NCBI GenBank assembly: GCA_944384295.1
Contig: CALWSU010000006.1
Span: 1 to 64,000 of the forward strand
DNA: 64,000 nt
Direction: 5' to 3'
DNA from: an uncultured Lachnospiraceae bacterium
GTDB lineage: Bacteria > Bacillota > Clostridia > Lachnospirales > Anaerotignaceae
How positions within the stretch are numbered: position 1 is the stretch's first letter; the number at the start of each line of letters is the position of its first letter. The notes beneath the pieces were generated by a model that did no database searches, was not told the origin of the DNA, and saw nothing but the letters and a program-made list of their open reading frames with translations. Of this stretch, positions 48,282-57,571 are shown in pieces. The position numbers and the translations under genes were made by a program.

Positions 48282-49562
48282 TTAACGGTATAATGTGCCA
48301 TTATAGTAAGCGTAATATTTAGAAGTGCCTTTATCCAAACGGACTAATGTTACAGTTCCAGTATATGTATATCCATATTGTTCAGTAGTCAATCTTAATT
48401 CTGTTGGTATTTTTGTTTGGGTTAAAGGATATTCCACACAAAATCCTACAATATTCAAGCTGCTTGCTGCTCTTGTTTCTACTGGTTCCTGCACAAATGG
48501 TTCCAATTGTTCCCAAGGAATATACATGGTATCTTCTGAAACTGTAGTATCTATATTAAGTGTGTTTTCAGATGTAGCTGAAAAATCATATTGTTGATAA
48601 TTGATTTCATCGTTGAATACATAGTTATCACTAGCACCGAATACAGTGGCAACACTGAAAGGCAATAACATAGAGGCTGCCATTACAGCGACAGAAAATT
48701 TTTTGAATTTCATAATTGCAACAATCCTTTCTTTTAAATCATATTGTACAAAGTTATTGTGGAATACCACTTCATTTTGTTCTACCATGTTTTCAGCGGC
48801 TTGAATCAACTGTAAGGCATAGGCTGATTTTTGTTCCTCGCCAAGCACTTTCAAAGCACCTCTATCACATGCGATTTCCATATCACGATTGACATACATA
48901 TAGAAAATCCATATGAAAGGATTAAACCAGTTGAATGCCAAAAACAGTATGATGCAATATTGTATGAAAGTGTGATGATATTTTAGATGCATATATTCAT
49001 GCAGCAACGCCTGTATCCATACCGTAGAATTTTCTGTATCAAAATTCTGTGGTAAAATAATCGCTGGTTTCAAAATGCCACAGGCAATTGGCGTTTGTAT
49101 TTGACCAGATTGTTTTATGATGTAATTTGCTTTTAATCCATTTCTTGCTAAAAAATTTTTCAAATCATTTTCATATGGGCATGGAAAAGATTCTTTATGT
49201 ATCTTGTTAGAACGACGATAACTTTTCCAAAGCCGAAAAACGATAAAAAATACCCCCAAAAGCCATATGACCAAACAACAAATTTTGAGTATGGGATTGT
49301 TCCATATCATCATGATGATACGGTCAAGCCATAGCCAACTGATTTCAAAACTCTCGAAACCAAGTTTGCTGCGCAAATAATACAATAAATTGTATATATT
49401 ATAGTTTGTTGTAAAATCAAATGGTATACAAAGCCGAATCACTACGAGAAACCATAATATGCCAAAGATCAAAGATGGCACATGGTTTATCAAAATCTTA
49501 CGGATTCCAACAATTGCCAAAATCATCAGCGTTGCAGAAACAGTCATAAAAACATAGGTCAA
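48282..49562 (-). CDS. BlaR1/MecR1-type M56 peptidase sensor
   Basis: The 426-residue membrane protein has four hydrophobic segments in its first 300 residues and an M56 zinc peptidase domain with HEYMH (188-192) and Glu229 in RDMEIACDR. A last membrane segment (VAVMAASMLLPFSVATVFG) leads to an extracellular C-terminal region of about 110 residues (from ASDNYVF). That region is not the penicillin-binding domain of BlaR1, so the signal is probably not a beta-lactam. On stimulation such proteins cleave the partner repressor. The start overlaps the blaI-like stop by 4 nt. Confidence 0.85.
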   Translation of the reverse strand: MTYVFMTVSATLMILAIVGIRKILINHVPSLIFGILWFLVVIRLCIPFDFTTNYNIYNLLYYLRSKLGFESFEISWLWLDRIIMMIWNNPILKICCLVIWLLGVFFIVFRLWKSYRRSNKIHKESFPCPYENDLKNFLARNGLKANYIIKQSGQIQTPIACGILKPAIILPQNFDTENSTVWIQALLHEYMHLKYHHTFIQYCIILFLAFNWFNPFIWIFYMYVNRDMEIACDRGALKVLGEEQKSAYALQLIQAAENMVEQNEVVFHNNFVQYDLKERIVAIMKFKKFSVAVMAASMLLPFSVATVFGASDNYVFNDEINYQQYDFSATSENTLNIDTTVSEDTMYIPWEQLEPFVQEPVETRAASSLNIVGFCVEYPLTQTKIPTELRLTTEQYGYTYTGTVTLVRLDKGTSKYYAYYNGTLYR

Positions 49563-49924
49563 TTTTTTGTCCTCATTTCATTTTCCACAATGGCATAAAG
49601 TTCAGCAATATCTTCTTTTGATAATTCTTGTGCATGCAGCATCGTTTTGACTAAATCCAAAGAGGAATTTGAAAAAAATTTCTGTTTGACTTCTGAGATG
49701 CTGTTTTGACAAGCTTCTTGTTTGGAAAGAATTGCTTTACAAACAAAATGCGGTTCTATTCTTTGGATATAGCCTTTGTCAATACATTTTTTGACTACGG
49801 TATAGGAAGTATTTCTTTTCCAACCGATTGTATTTTCCAAAATTTTACAAATTTCAGTTGCTTTCATATCGCCATTTTGCCATAACACTTCCATAACTTT
49901 TAATTCAGAATCATATAATGTCAC
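49559..49924 (-). CDS. BlaI/MecI/CopY-family repressor
   Basis: AGGAGG is 7 nt before a GTG start at 49924. The 121-residue winged-helix repressor has LYDSELKVMEVLWQNGDMKATEIC, the recognition helix around GWKRNTSYTVVKKCIDKGYI and a C-terminal dimerisation helix (LSKEDIAELYAIVENEM). It would repress its own operon until cleaved by the M56 peptidase encoded downstream. Its other targets are unknown; no beta-lactamase gene is in the window. Confidence 0.9.
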   Translation of the reverse strand: MTLYDSELKVMEVLWQNGDMKATEICKILENTIGWKRNTSYTVVKKCIDKGYIQRIEPHFVCKAILSKQEACQNSISEVKQKFFSNSSLDLVKTMLHAQELSKEDIAELYAIVENEMRTKN

Positions 49925-49960
49925 ATTTTCACCTCCTAGACTATCCTGGTAGATATACAT

Positions 49961-49990
49961 ACTATAACAAAATTTCGACATAAAAATCAA
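49961..49990 (-). promoter_or_regulatory. promoter of the blaI-blaR1-like operon
   Basis: On the minus strand TTGATT (49990-49985) and TATAGT (49966-49961) are 18 bp apart, 37 nt before the GTG. Confidence 0.65.
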
Positions 49991-50348
49991 GTATATTTCA
50001 AATTTTTAATATTTGATTTTCATTTTTTGATAAAAATAAAAATTCACAATTTATGAAGAATTGAAAATCATGAAAAATTCATTGACTGTGAAATGTACAT
50101 AACACACTATATTTTTGGTTTTTATATACTGAAGAAAGTATTTTTTCAATAATATAGTTGCAGTGCATTTTCGACAAGGAGTAGAAAGGGTTTCAAGGAT
50201 TGACAGTCTATGGGATTTTTTTTGCATAATATAGAAATTTATATAAAATATGAGCGATTTAGACATTTTTTTTAGTTATTTTTTGGAAAAGAATACAAAT
50301 TCTTTAAGAAAAATGTAAAAAACTGTATGGTATTTTGTAATATCTACC
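49991..50348. other. AT-rich divergent intergenic region
   Basis: About 360 bases between the BlaI-like promoter and the ABC operon promoter. No open frame with a ribosome binding site and no clear structure is seen. Confidence 0.4.
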
Positions 50349-50357
50349 TGCTATAAT
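50349..50357 (+). promoter_or_regulatory. extended -10 promoter of the ABC operon
   Basis: TGCTATAAT (TATAAT 50352-50357) is an extended -10 element; a good -35 is lacking. The TTG start lies 72 nt downstream. Confidence 0.5.
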
Positions 50358-50428
50358 TTGAAATTAGAAAATGGTTAGAATGGTTAAAATGAAATAAACA
50401 TACTATTCTATCGAAGGGAGGAGAATGC

Positions 50429-51169
50429 TTGGGAAAGAATATCATTCGGATTAAAAATGTCAAAAAACTGTATCGTATGGGTACAGAAGTCATTACGGCT
50501 GTCAATGGCATTAGCTTGAATGTGCAGCAAGGCGAGGTGTGTTGTCTATTTGGGAAATCTGGTTCTGGTAAGTCCACCTTACTGAATTTGATGGCAGGTT
50601 TGGAAAAACCTACCAAAGGAGAGATTATCATTCACAACAAACATATTGAACGCATGAACGAAAATCAATTGGCGGCATTTCGCCAACAATATATTGGTTT
50701 CGTATTTCAGTCCTATAATTTGTTGCCTACATTAACCGCATTGGAAAATGTGACATTGCCATTGATTTTTCGTGGTGTATCCGTCAAAGAAAGAACAGAA
50801 CGAGCAAAAGAAATGCTCAAGGCGGTTGGGTTGGAAGGACGTACCCACCATAAACCAGGTGAGATGAGCGGCGGTCAGCAACAGCGTGTGAGCATCGCAA
50901 GAGCCTTTATCAATAATCCGCAGGTCGTATTTGCAGATGAGCCAACAGGAAATTTGGACACAAAAACAACATACGAAATGATGGATTTGATTACAGGGCT
51001 TGCGAGCAAATACAAACAAACGCTAGTGATTGTAACACATGACTGGGAATTATCCGAATACGCAGATAGAATCGTAGTCATGATGGATGGTAAGATTGAG
51101 AAGATTGAGAAGATTGAACAGAAAAAAATGCTGCAAAATGTGCAGCAGAGTGGAGGAGATGTTGAATGA
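50429..51169 (+). CDS. MacB/LolD-type ABC transporter ATPase
   Basis: GGGAGGAG lies 5 nt before a TTG start. The 246-residue ATPase has Walker A GKSGSGKST (42-50), Q-loop FQSYNLLP, signature MSGGQQQR, Walker B VVFADEPTGNLD and the H-loop VTHDW, all typical of the MacB/LolD (FtsE-like) subgroup. The C-terminus carries a 9-bp tandem repeat at 51092-51118 that gives KIEKIEKIEQ. It overlaps the next gene by 4 nt (ATGA) and works with the permease at 53349. Confidence 0.93.
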   Translation: MGKNIIRIKNVKKLYRMGTEVITAVNGISLNVQQGEVCCLFGKSGSGKSTLLNLMAGLEKPTKGEIIIHNKHIERMNENQLAAFRQQYIGFVFQSYNLLPTLTALENVTLPLIFRGVSVKERTERAKEMLKAVGLEGRTHHKPGEMSGGQQQRVSIARAFINNPQVVFADEPTGNLDTKTTYEMMDLITGLASKYKQTLVIVTHDWELSEYADRIVVMMDGKIEKIEKIEQKKMLQNVQQSGGDVE

Positions 51170-53352
51170 GAAAGCGTATCTGGCAGAGAATGTTTGCATG
51201 CATGATGGCATGCATGATTTTATTTGGGTTATCCGTTCCAATTTATGCAGATGATACAGAAGGCAGTCCGAACTTAATTCTTTCTAGTGAAAGCGTTTAT
51301 GAAGTAGAAAGTGGAAAAAATAATAGCATTACCATGCAAATCAAAAATAAAGGCAATGGTACAGCAGAAAATGTTGTGGTCAAGGCAAAAAGTGAAGAAG
51401 CAATTCCACCTTTTAAGTTGAGTATCAGCAGTGGGGAAAATGTTGGGAATTTGGGCAGCAATGGATATGCTACGATAAAGCTTTCTGTTGACTTTCAAGA
51501 TGTACCAGATAAGGCAAGTTATCCCATTACGATTTCTTATACAGGGCAATCGAAATCAGGTGGCACATTATCTGGTTCGGAAACCATTTATTTGAAATTA
51601 AAAGGCTTTGAAAAAGACCCAGCGTTTTTATTTGAACAAGTTAAAACAACACCAGAAAGTATTAAACCAGGCGGCAGCGCTACTTTAAGTGGTGTGATTA
51701 CCAATACTGGTGGACAAGATATGTATCAGGCACAGGTGGTATTAGAAAATTTGACCACAGAAGGTATCAATTTGAGTGGTGGTTTCAGTAGTGTACAATT
51801 TGGAAAATTAGCGGTAGGACAATCCTCTTCGTTTTCGTTCCCACTTTCCACCAATGCAGATATGGCATCGGGAAATTATCCGGTTACCATTAAATTAAAA
51901 TATCAAGATGGTACAGGCAAAGAATTTGAAAAAACACAAGATTACTATATCAATGTGGGCAGTGTGAACAAACAATCACCAGAAGTCATCATTCGTAAAA
52001 TGACAGAACCAAGTGGTACATATGATGTCAACCAAAATTTTAATATACAATTTGAATTGTATAATGCGGGGCAAAGTGTAGCAAAAGATATTGTAGTAAA
52101 GGCGGAAGGATTAGATGCAGCAGCAGTGGTGCCAAAATCTACCAGTGTGAAAAATATTCCTTCTCTTGCACCAGGTGCAAGTATGCCTTTGATGTTTACA
52201 TTTGCAGCGACCAATCAGGCTTCTACACAAAATTATGCAGTGCAATTTAGCGTAGAGTATAAAACAGGTGGAGATAAAACCAATTCATTCAAACAATTTG
52301 CAGGCGTTAATGTTGTCAACTCTGTAAAGGATAAAAAAGAAGCTGAGGAAAACAAAAAAGACGAAGAAGAAAAAACAAGCAAACCCAAAATTATTGTCAG
52401 CAAATATAGTTCCAATCCTTTGATTGTTATGGCTGGCGAAGAATTTGATTTAAATTTAACGCTCATGAATACCCATAAAGACAAGCGGGTACAAAATATT
52501 AAAATGTTTTTGACATTAGCAGAAGAAACTTCTTCCGAAACACAAAAATCAGGCAATATTTTTACACCTGTAGATAGTAGTAATACATTCTATTTTGATG
52601 CAATCCCACCAAAGGGCACTGTAGACCGTCAATTGAGATTGTATGTGGTTCCAGATGCGCAACCAAAGACATATACTTTAACTGTAAATTTTGAGTATGA
52701 AGATACAGACGGGAAAGAATATACTGCGACAGAACTTTTGGGCATCAATGTAAAGCAAAATTCCGAATTGAATATGGATGAAATCGTTTTGCCACCAACG
52801 GTAGAACAATATATGCCAGTTACAATTTCATTCAATTACTACAATACAGGAAAAGTCAGCCTCAATAATGTAATGTTCCGTATCGAAGGCGATGTAGAAT
52901 GTACACAAAAGAGCACCTATATTGGGAATATGGATTCTGGTGCAAGTGATTATTATGAAGTATCCTTTACACCAAATACATTAGGAGAAGTTCCTGTGAG
53001 TGTCATTGCAAGTTATGAAGATGCAAGTGGAGAAACAATAGAACAAAGACGAGATTTTGTACTAAATGTTACAGAACCAATGCCAATGGATGATGAATTT
53101 AATATGCAGCCAGAACCAACTGGAATCAATAAGAAAATGATTGGTATCATTGCAGGCGGTGTATTGGTCGTTGTAATTATTGTTGTCATTGTTGTAGGTA
53201 AAGTGCGTAAGAAAAAAGAAGATGCATTGATTGAAGCTGAGGAAGAAGATATAGATGATATAGAAGATAATAACGAAAGTGAAGCAACATCTTCGGAAGT
53301 CAGCATAAATCAAAAAGAAGAAAACCAAGATAAAGAAGGGATGCCATTATGA
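51166..53352 (+). CDS. CARDB/NEW3-type membrane-anchored extracellular protein
   Basis: The 728-residue protein has a signal peptide (MACMILFGLSVPIYADD), then about five immunoglobulin-like modules of the CARDB/NEW3 type. Each carries a pattern such as YEVESGKNNSITMQIKNKGN, IKPGGSATLSGVITNTGG or YDVNQNFNIQFELYNAGQ. A Lys/Glu-rich spacer at about residues 388-408 splits them. A membrane helix (IIAGGVLVVVIIVVIVVG, about residue 650) is followed by a Lys patch and an acidic cytoplasmic tail. ATGA overlaps on both sides tie it to the ATPase and the permease, so it is probably an adaptor or substrate-capture subunit of this transporter. Confidence 0.8.
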   Translation: MRKRIWQRMFACMMACMILFGLSVPIYADDTEGSPNLILSSESVYEVESGKNNSITMQIKNKGNGTAENVVVKAKSEEAIPPFKLSISSGENVGNLGSNGYATIKLSVDFQDVPDKASYPITISYTGQSKSGGTLSGSETIYLKLKGFEKDPAFLFEQVKTTPESIKPGGSATLSGVITNTGGQDMYQAQVVLENLTTEGINLSGGFSSVQFGKLAVGQSSSFSFPLSTNADMASGNYPVTIKLKYQDGTGKEFEKTQDYYINVGSVNKQSPEVIIRKMTEPSGTYDVNQNFNIQFELYNAGQSVAKDIVVKAEGLDAAAVVPKSTSVKNIPSLAPGASMPLMFTFAATNQASTQNYAVQFSVEYKTGGDKTNSFKQFAGVNVVNSVKDKKEAEENKKDEEEKTSKPKIIVSKYSSNPLIVMAGEEFDLNLTLMNTHKDKRVQNIKMFLTLAEETSSETQKSGNIFTPVDSSNTFYFDAIPPKGTVDRQLRLYVVPDAQPKTYTLTVNFEYEDTDGKEYTATELLGINVKQNSELNMDEIVLPPTVEQYMPVTISFNYYNTGKVSLNNVMFRIEGDVECTQKSTYIGNMDSGASDYYEVSFTPNTLGEVPVSVIASYEDASGETIEQRRDFVLNVTEPMPMDDEFNMQPEPTGINKKMIGIIAGGVLVVVIIVVIVVGKVRKKKEDALIEAEEEDIDDIEDNNESEATSSEVSINQKEENQDKEGMPL

Positions 53353-54671
53353 GTATCCGTGATTTAATGATGATGGCAGGACGTAACCTATGGAAACGAA
53401 AGTTACGTACATTTTTGACTGTTTTGGGTGTTGTAATAGGTACTACTTCCATTGTAGTCATGATTTCGATTGGGATAGGTATGAACGAAGGCTTTAAAAA
53501 ACAGATTGAAGAATGGGGAAGCTTGCAAGTGATTGATGTATATGCAAGTGGAAGTGGAGGAGGCTATGTAATGATGGCTCCAGCTTCTTCTTCATCTTCC
53601 AAATCGAAAAAAGATGTACCATTAGATAATGCTGCTATCGAAAAGTTTAAAGCAATCGAACATGTAGAAGCGGTTTCACCTATTTTACAAAGTAGCATGA
53701 TATTGGTGAGTGGAAAATATGTAAATTATGCAAACGTGATCGGGATAGACCCAGCCGCGATGGAAGCTTTGGGCTATAAGGTGGAAGAAGGTCGTGTATT
53801 GAATGGAGAAGATAAAGACGGTCTAGTGATAGGGCGTGGTGTCATCGAAAGTATGTACAATCCCAAGATGAGTTGGCAGATGCAGGCGCAGGCAACACCG
53901 CCGGAAATAGATGCTATGAATGATAAAATCATGTTGACTTATGATTGGAATTATGGCACAAAAGGTCAAGATAAATCTATTAAACCCATCAAGGTCAATG
54001 TGGTGGGTGTAATGCCGAATAATGGTTCCAACAGTTATAGTGTGATTATGCCAATGCAGCAGATGCAAAAAATCATGAAAGATATGGAAGCGTGGCAGAA
54101 AAAACAAGGCTCTACATCAGAAACAAAGAAAAAGGGACAATATAATCAAGTATCTGTAAAAGTAGACGATATCAATGAAGTACAAAATGTACAGCAACAA
54201 ATTAAAGATATGGGATTTCAGGCTTCTAGTTTGACAGACCAATTAGAGTCTATGAAAGAAACAACCAAAATGTTGCGCATGGTATTGGGTGCGATTGGCG
54301 CCATTTCATTGATTGTTGCCGCAATTGGTATCACCAATACTATGGTTATGGCAATTTATGAACGTACAAGAGAAATTGGTGTTATGAAAGTAATTGGCGC
54401 TTCATTACGTGATATCAAACTATTGTTTTTGACAGAAGCAGCATTCATTGGTTTTGCTGGAGGTATCGCTGGTTCGCTGATTAGTTTTGTAATGTCAAAA
54501 GTGGTAAATGTAATTGCAATGCAACAAGGTAGTGATATGACCTCTTTGATTCCGATATGGTTATATCTTTCCGCAATCGGTTTTGCAACTGTGATTGGGA
54601 TTTTATCCGGATATTTACCCGCAAAACGTGCGATGAAATTAAGCGCACTTGCAGCAATTAAAACAGAATGA
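53349..54671 (+). CDS. MacB-type ABC transporter permease
   Basis: The 440-residue permease has an N-terminal membrane helix (RTFLTVLGVVIGTTSIVVMISIGIG), a large extracellular MacB-PCD domain (about residues 50-300, with a Ser-rich loop and a Met/Gln-rich stretch) and three C-terminal helices, including the FtsX motif YERTREIGVMKVIGASLRDI. Such mechanotransmission transporters move lipoproteins, peptides or antibiotics, or act as sensors. The start overlaps the previous stop (ATGA). Confidence 0.92.
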   Translation: MSIRDLMMMAGRNLWKRKLRTFLTVLGVVIGTTSIVVMISIGIGMNEGFKKQIEEWGSLQVIDVYASGSGGGYVMMAPASSSSSKSKKDVPLDNAAIEKFKAIEHVEAVSPILQSSMILVSGKYVNYANVIGIDPAAMEALGYKVEEGRVLNGEDKDGLVIGRGVIESMYNPKMSWQMQAQATPPEIDAMNDKIMLTYDWNYGTKGQDKSIKPIKVNVVGVMPNNGSNSYSVIMPMQQMQKIMKDMEAWQKKQGSTSETKKKGQYNQVSVKVDDINEVQNVQQQIKDMGFQASSLTDQLESMKETTKMLRMVLGAIGAISLIVAAIGITNTMVMAIYERTREIGVMKVIGASLRDIKLLFLTEAAFIGFAGGIAGSLISFVMSKVVNVIAMQQGSDMTSLIPIWLYLSAIGFATVIGILSGYLPAKRAMKLSALAAIKTE

Positions 54672-54699
54672 TACAATCCAAATCAATAGGACTATTTTC

Positions 54700-54742
54700 A
54701 GCAGCAGTTTTACATGTGGTAAAAACTGCTGCTGTTTTTTTG
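54700..54742 (+). terminator. terminator of the MacB-like operon
   Basis: CAGCAGCAGTTTT (54700-54712) pairs perfectly with AAAACTGCTGCTG (54723-54735), then seven T. Confidence 0.9.
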
Positions 54743-54799
54743 CCAATATCGGGCATAAAAAATAAGAGTACATTTTGTTTGAGAAAGGAGGAAAAATAT

Positions 54800-55462
54800 A
54801 TGTATTTACAAGCAGCAACCGCGCCTATTGTAATAGGGTTATTTTATCTATATCTGCGAGATTGTTATGAGAAAGAACCGTGGAAAATGTTATTATGGGG
54901 TGTGCTGTTTGGTATTTATACAACGTTTGTGATTTATGGTGTGGGATTATGGCTAGAGCGTCTTTTGCCACATATAGAAACGCCGTGGTATACTGCATTC
55001 ATAAGTTCTGCATTGATTGAAGAAGGTGTAAAACTGCTTTTTGCAGCAGCGTTGATTACGCACAATCGCAACTACAATGAGCCATTTGACGGTATTGTAT
55101 ATTGTGTGTTTATTTCTTTAGGCTTTGCATGGCTAGAAAACCTGGTTTATGTGACACACCCTCTGTGGGGTGGATATGGTACAGCATTGGCGCGTGCAGT
55201 GGTATCGGTTCCGGGTCATGCGCTTTTTGGTATACAAATGGGGTATTGGTTCTCACAAGCGCGCTTTTTCTCTCATAAAGCAGGATATATTTTTTCTTTT
55301 ATAGTACCTTATCTTTGTCATGGTGCATATAATTATTTTTTATTGGCAAAATGGAATGGTGCAAATCTATGTTTTTGGGCATTCTTTATTTTACTTTGGA
55401 TAGACAGTTTTCGTAAAATGCGCATATTGTTGGCATGTTCACCATTTCGCACAAAAAAATAA
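54800..55462 (+). CDS. PrsW-family intramembrane metalloprotease
   Basis: GAAAGGAGG fixes the start at 54800 (220 residues); the longer frame runs back into the terminator. About seven hydrophobic segments carry the PrsW motifs: ALIEEGVKLL (Glu74-Glu75), EPFDGIVYCVFISLGFAWLEN, VVSVPGHALFGIQMGYW (His140) and YLCHGAYNYF. PrsW cleaves anti-sigma factors in Bacillus and Clostridioides; the substrate here is unknown and no anti-sigma gene is in the window. Confidence 0.9.
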   Translation: MYLQAATAPIVIGLFYLYLRDCYEKEPWKMLLWGVLFGIYTTFVIYGVGLWLERLLPHIETPWYTAFISSALIEEGVKLLFAAALITHNRNYNEPFDGIVYCVFISLGFAWLENLVYVTHPLWGGYGTALARAVVSVPGHALFGIQMGYWFSQARFFSHKAGYIFSFIVPYLCHGAYNYFLLAKWNGANLCFWAFFILLWIDSFRKMRILLACSPFRTKK

Positions 55463-55638
55463 GTTTTCAATAGATATCTGATTGCATAAGGTATACAGAA
55501 AAGGTGCAAAATATTTTGTGACAGCAAAAAAATCTTAGAAAAAAACGGTAAAATTTTCTGTATCGCTTGAAATGCGGTAGAAAAAGCGGTATACTGATAA
55601 AGAACGGCATATTGGAAGAAAAAAGCGGAGGGAATACA

Positions 55639-56097
55639 GTGATCGAAGCAGTAAGCTGCGGCGGCGTCGTCATACACAGATGGAAAATTCTCCTGCTCTA
55701 TAAAAATCAAAATGGCAGATATATGGGATGGGTATTGCCCAAAGGTACCGTAGAAGAAAATGAAACTTATCGCCAAACAGCTTTGCGAGAAGTCAAAGAA
55801 GAATCCGGTGCCAATGGGGAAATTATCAAATATGTTGGCAAAACACAGTATACTTTCAAAGGTGGAGAGGATACTGTCAACAAGACAGTACACTGGTATT
55901 TAATGAGTGCAAATTCCTTTTATTGCAAGCCACAGAGTGAGGAGTATTTTGCAGATGCCGGATTTTACAAATTCCACGAGGCATATCATTTGCTGAAGTT
56001 TAACGATGAACGCCAGATTTTGAAAAAAGCGTATTACGAATATAGTGAATTACGCAAGAATAAAGAATTTCTCAAACGAAGGTTTATACAAAATTAG
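55639..56097 (+). CDS. Nudix hydrolase
   Basis: GGAGGG lies 6 nt before a GTG start at 55639; the frame continues upstream without signals. The 152-residue protein has the Nudix box GTVEENETYRQTALREVKEESGA, preceded by GWVLPKG. It hydrolyses a nucleoside diphosphate linked to another moiety; the short form and VSCGGVVIHRWKILLL opening resemble MutT/Ap4A-type enzymes. A specific substrate is not evident. Confidence 0.88.
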   Translation: MIEAVSCGGVVIHRWKILLLYKNQNGRYMGWVLPKGTVEENETYRQTALREVKEESGANGEIIKYVGKTQYTFKGGEDTVNKTVHWYLMSANSFYCKPQSEEYFADAGFYKFHEAYHLLKFNDERQILKKAYYEYSELRKNKEFLKRRFIQN

Positions 56098-56123
56098 AAG
56101 ATAAAAGAAAAGGAGAGAATGGT

Positions 56124-56414
56124 ATGAAAAAATATTTCGAAGTAAGACCCAGCTTCAATGATTTGAAAGAAAAAATTGTTGTACTGCAAGATAGAGACGA
56201 CAAAAAAACTATGTTTTTTGTATTGGCAGCGGCAGTAGCTGTACTGGCTGTTGTGACATTGGGCGTTGTTTATTTGCTCAAAACAAAAATGGATGATGAA
56301 TATGATGAAGATTGGGATTATGACTGGGACGATTTAGACGATGAATGTTTTGAAGATGAATGTTGCTGCACAGATCATGATGTAGACGATTCTGTGAAAG
56401 TAGAACAAGCATAA
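56124..56414 (+). CDS. small single-pass membrane protein with acidic tail
   Basis: AAGGAGAG precedes the ATG. The 96-residue protein has a soluble N-terminus, one membrane helix (TMFFVLAAAVAVLAVVTLGVVYLL, about 30-53) and a strongly acidic, aromatic and Cys-rich tail (DDEYDEDWDYDWDDLDD, ECCCTDHD). I do not recognise a family. It lies 26 nt after the Nudix gene and probably shares its transcript. Confidence 0.7.
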   Translation: MKKYFEVRPSFNDLKEKIVVLQDRDDKKTMFFVLAAAVAVLAVVTLGVVYLLKTKMDDEYDEDWDYDWDDLDDECFEDECCCTDHDVDDSVKVEQA

Positions 56415-56423
56415 AAGAAATAT

Positions 56424-56480
56424 GGCTGATACAAAAGAAAATACAGCAATCATGATATTGTTTTGTGTCAGCCTATTTTT
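56424..56480 (+). terminator. terminator upstream of cggR
   Basis: GGCTGATACAAAA (56424-56436) pairs with TTTTGTGTCAGCC (56461-56473), one G-T, across a 24-nt loop, then TATTTTT. It separates the Nudix unit from the glycolytic operon. Confidence 0.75.
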
Positions 56481-56490
56481 CAAATTTTTG

Positions 56491-56526
56491 CGGGACACAT
56501 ATGCATATACTGGGACGAAGCACGAC
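56491..56526 (+). promoter_or_regulatory. CggR operator
   Basis: CGGGAC (56491-56496) and TGGGAC (56511-56516) are exactly 20 bp apart, each followed after six bases by a four-base half (GCAT, CGAC). This reproduces the spacing of the Bacillus subtilis CggR operator CGGGAC-N6-TGTC-N4-CGGGAC-N6-TGTC. It lies 17-52 nt before the cggR start. Confidence 0.7.
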
Positions 56527-56542
56527 CAAAGAGGGTGAATGC

Positions 56543-57571
56543 ATGAAAGAAAAACTGCAAATGGTGAAAAAGATTGTACCAGATTTGACCGATGAATTAA
56601 TCAAACGTTATCGTATTTTAAAAACTGTAAAATTATTAGAACCATGTGGCAGAAGATTGGTGGTACTTTCTTTAGGTATGACGGAACGCACAGTACGCAG
56701 TGAAATAGAAAAATTAAATGCACAAGGTTTGATCAAAGTATCAAAAACAGGCATGTCCGTGACAGAAGATGGTATGACAGTTCTGGAATATCTAAAACCG
56801 TTGTTCGCAGAATTGACAGGACTGTCTGACTTGGAATTGCGTGTCAAAACATTGATGGGTGCACGTGGTGTCATGTTAGCACAAGGTGATTGCGACGAAA
56901 ATCATAGAACTCAAAAAGAAATGGCGCAAATAGGGGTGCGATTATTACTGGATATTATGAAACGTAATAGTCGTATTGCAATCACTGGTGGCACCACAAT
57001 GGCTGCCTTAGTAGAAGCTATGCCCACCGCTTCTACACATCATGCACAGATTGTATTGCCAGCACGCGGTAGTATAGGCAGAAAATTAGAATTACAAGCA
57101 GATACTTTGGCAGCAAAAATGGCAGAAAAAATTGGCGCTGATTATCGTATGTTGCATTTACCAGACAACTTAAGCAAAAATGTATTGGCAGAAATGCGCA
57201 AAGAACCAGAAATTGCAGATACCATTCAAGAATTGAAATATATTGATATTTTGCTTTTGGGAGTTGGAAATGCATTAGAGATGGCAGAAAAACGACGGTT
57301 AGATGATACAGTATTTCAGATTTTAAAACAAAAACAAGCAGTTGCGGAAGCATGTGGATATTATTTCAACCACCAAGGAGAGGTCGTATATGAAACCAAT
57401 TCCATTGGTGTGGATTTTCAAGAAGTACATAATATTGACCATGTGATTGTATCAGCAGGTGGGAAACATAAAGCAGCCAGTTTGTTGGCACTGAGCAAAA
57501 GTATGTCCAATGCGGTATTTATCATGGACGAAGGTGCTGCCAGAGAGATGCTAAGACTTGCAGAGTTATAA
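56543..57571 (+). CDS. cggR: central glycolytic genes regulator (SorC/CggR family)
   Basis: GAGGGTGA precedes ATG 56543. The 342-residue repressor has an N-terminal winged HTH (CGRRLVVLSLGMTERTVRSEIEKL) and a SorC-type sugar-binding domain (AITGGTTMAALVEAM; LPARGSIGRKLELQADTLAAKMAE; ILLLGVGNALEMAEKR; DHVIVSAGGKHKAASLLAL). Fructose 1,6-bisphosphate releases CggR from DNA in Bacillus. Its position before pgk, tpiA, gpmI and eno, and the operator at 56491, indicate autoregulation and glycolytic control. Confidence 0.93.
   Translation: MKEKLQMVKKIVPDLTDELIKRYRILKTVKLLEPCGRRLVVLSLGMTERTVRSEIEKLNAQGLIKVSKTGMSVTEDGMTVLEYLKPLFAELTGLSDLELRVKTLMGARGVMLAQGDCDENHRTQKEMAQIGVRLLLDIMKRNSRIAITGGTTMAALVEAMPTASTHHAQIVLPARGSIGRKLELQADTLAAKMAEKIGADYRMLHLPDNLSKNVLAEMRKEPEIADTIQELKYIDILLLGVGNALEMAEKRRLDDTVFQILKQKQAVAEACGYYFNHQGEVVYETNSIGVDFQEVHNIDHVIVSAGGKHKAASLLALSKSMSNAVFIMDEGAAREMLRLAEL

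Noticed and set aside
48282..49924. Beta-lactam resistance locus
   Set aside because: Only the BlaI/BlaR1-type regulators are present; the sensor lacks a penicillin-binding domain and no beta-lactamase or PBP gene is adjacent.
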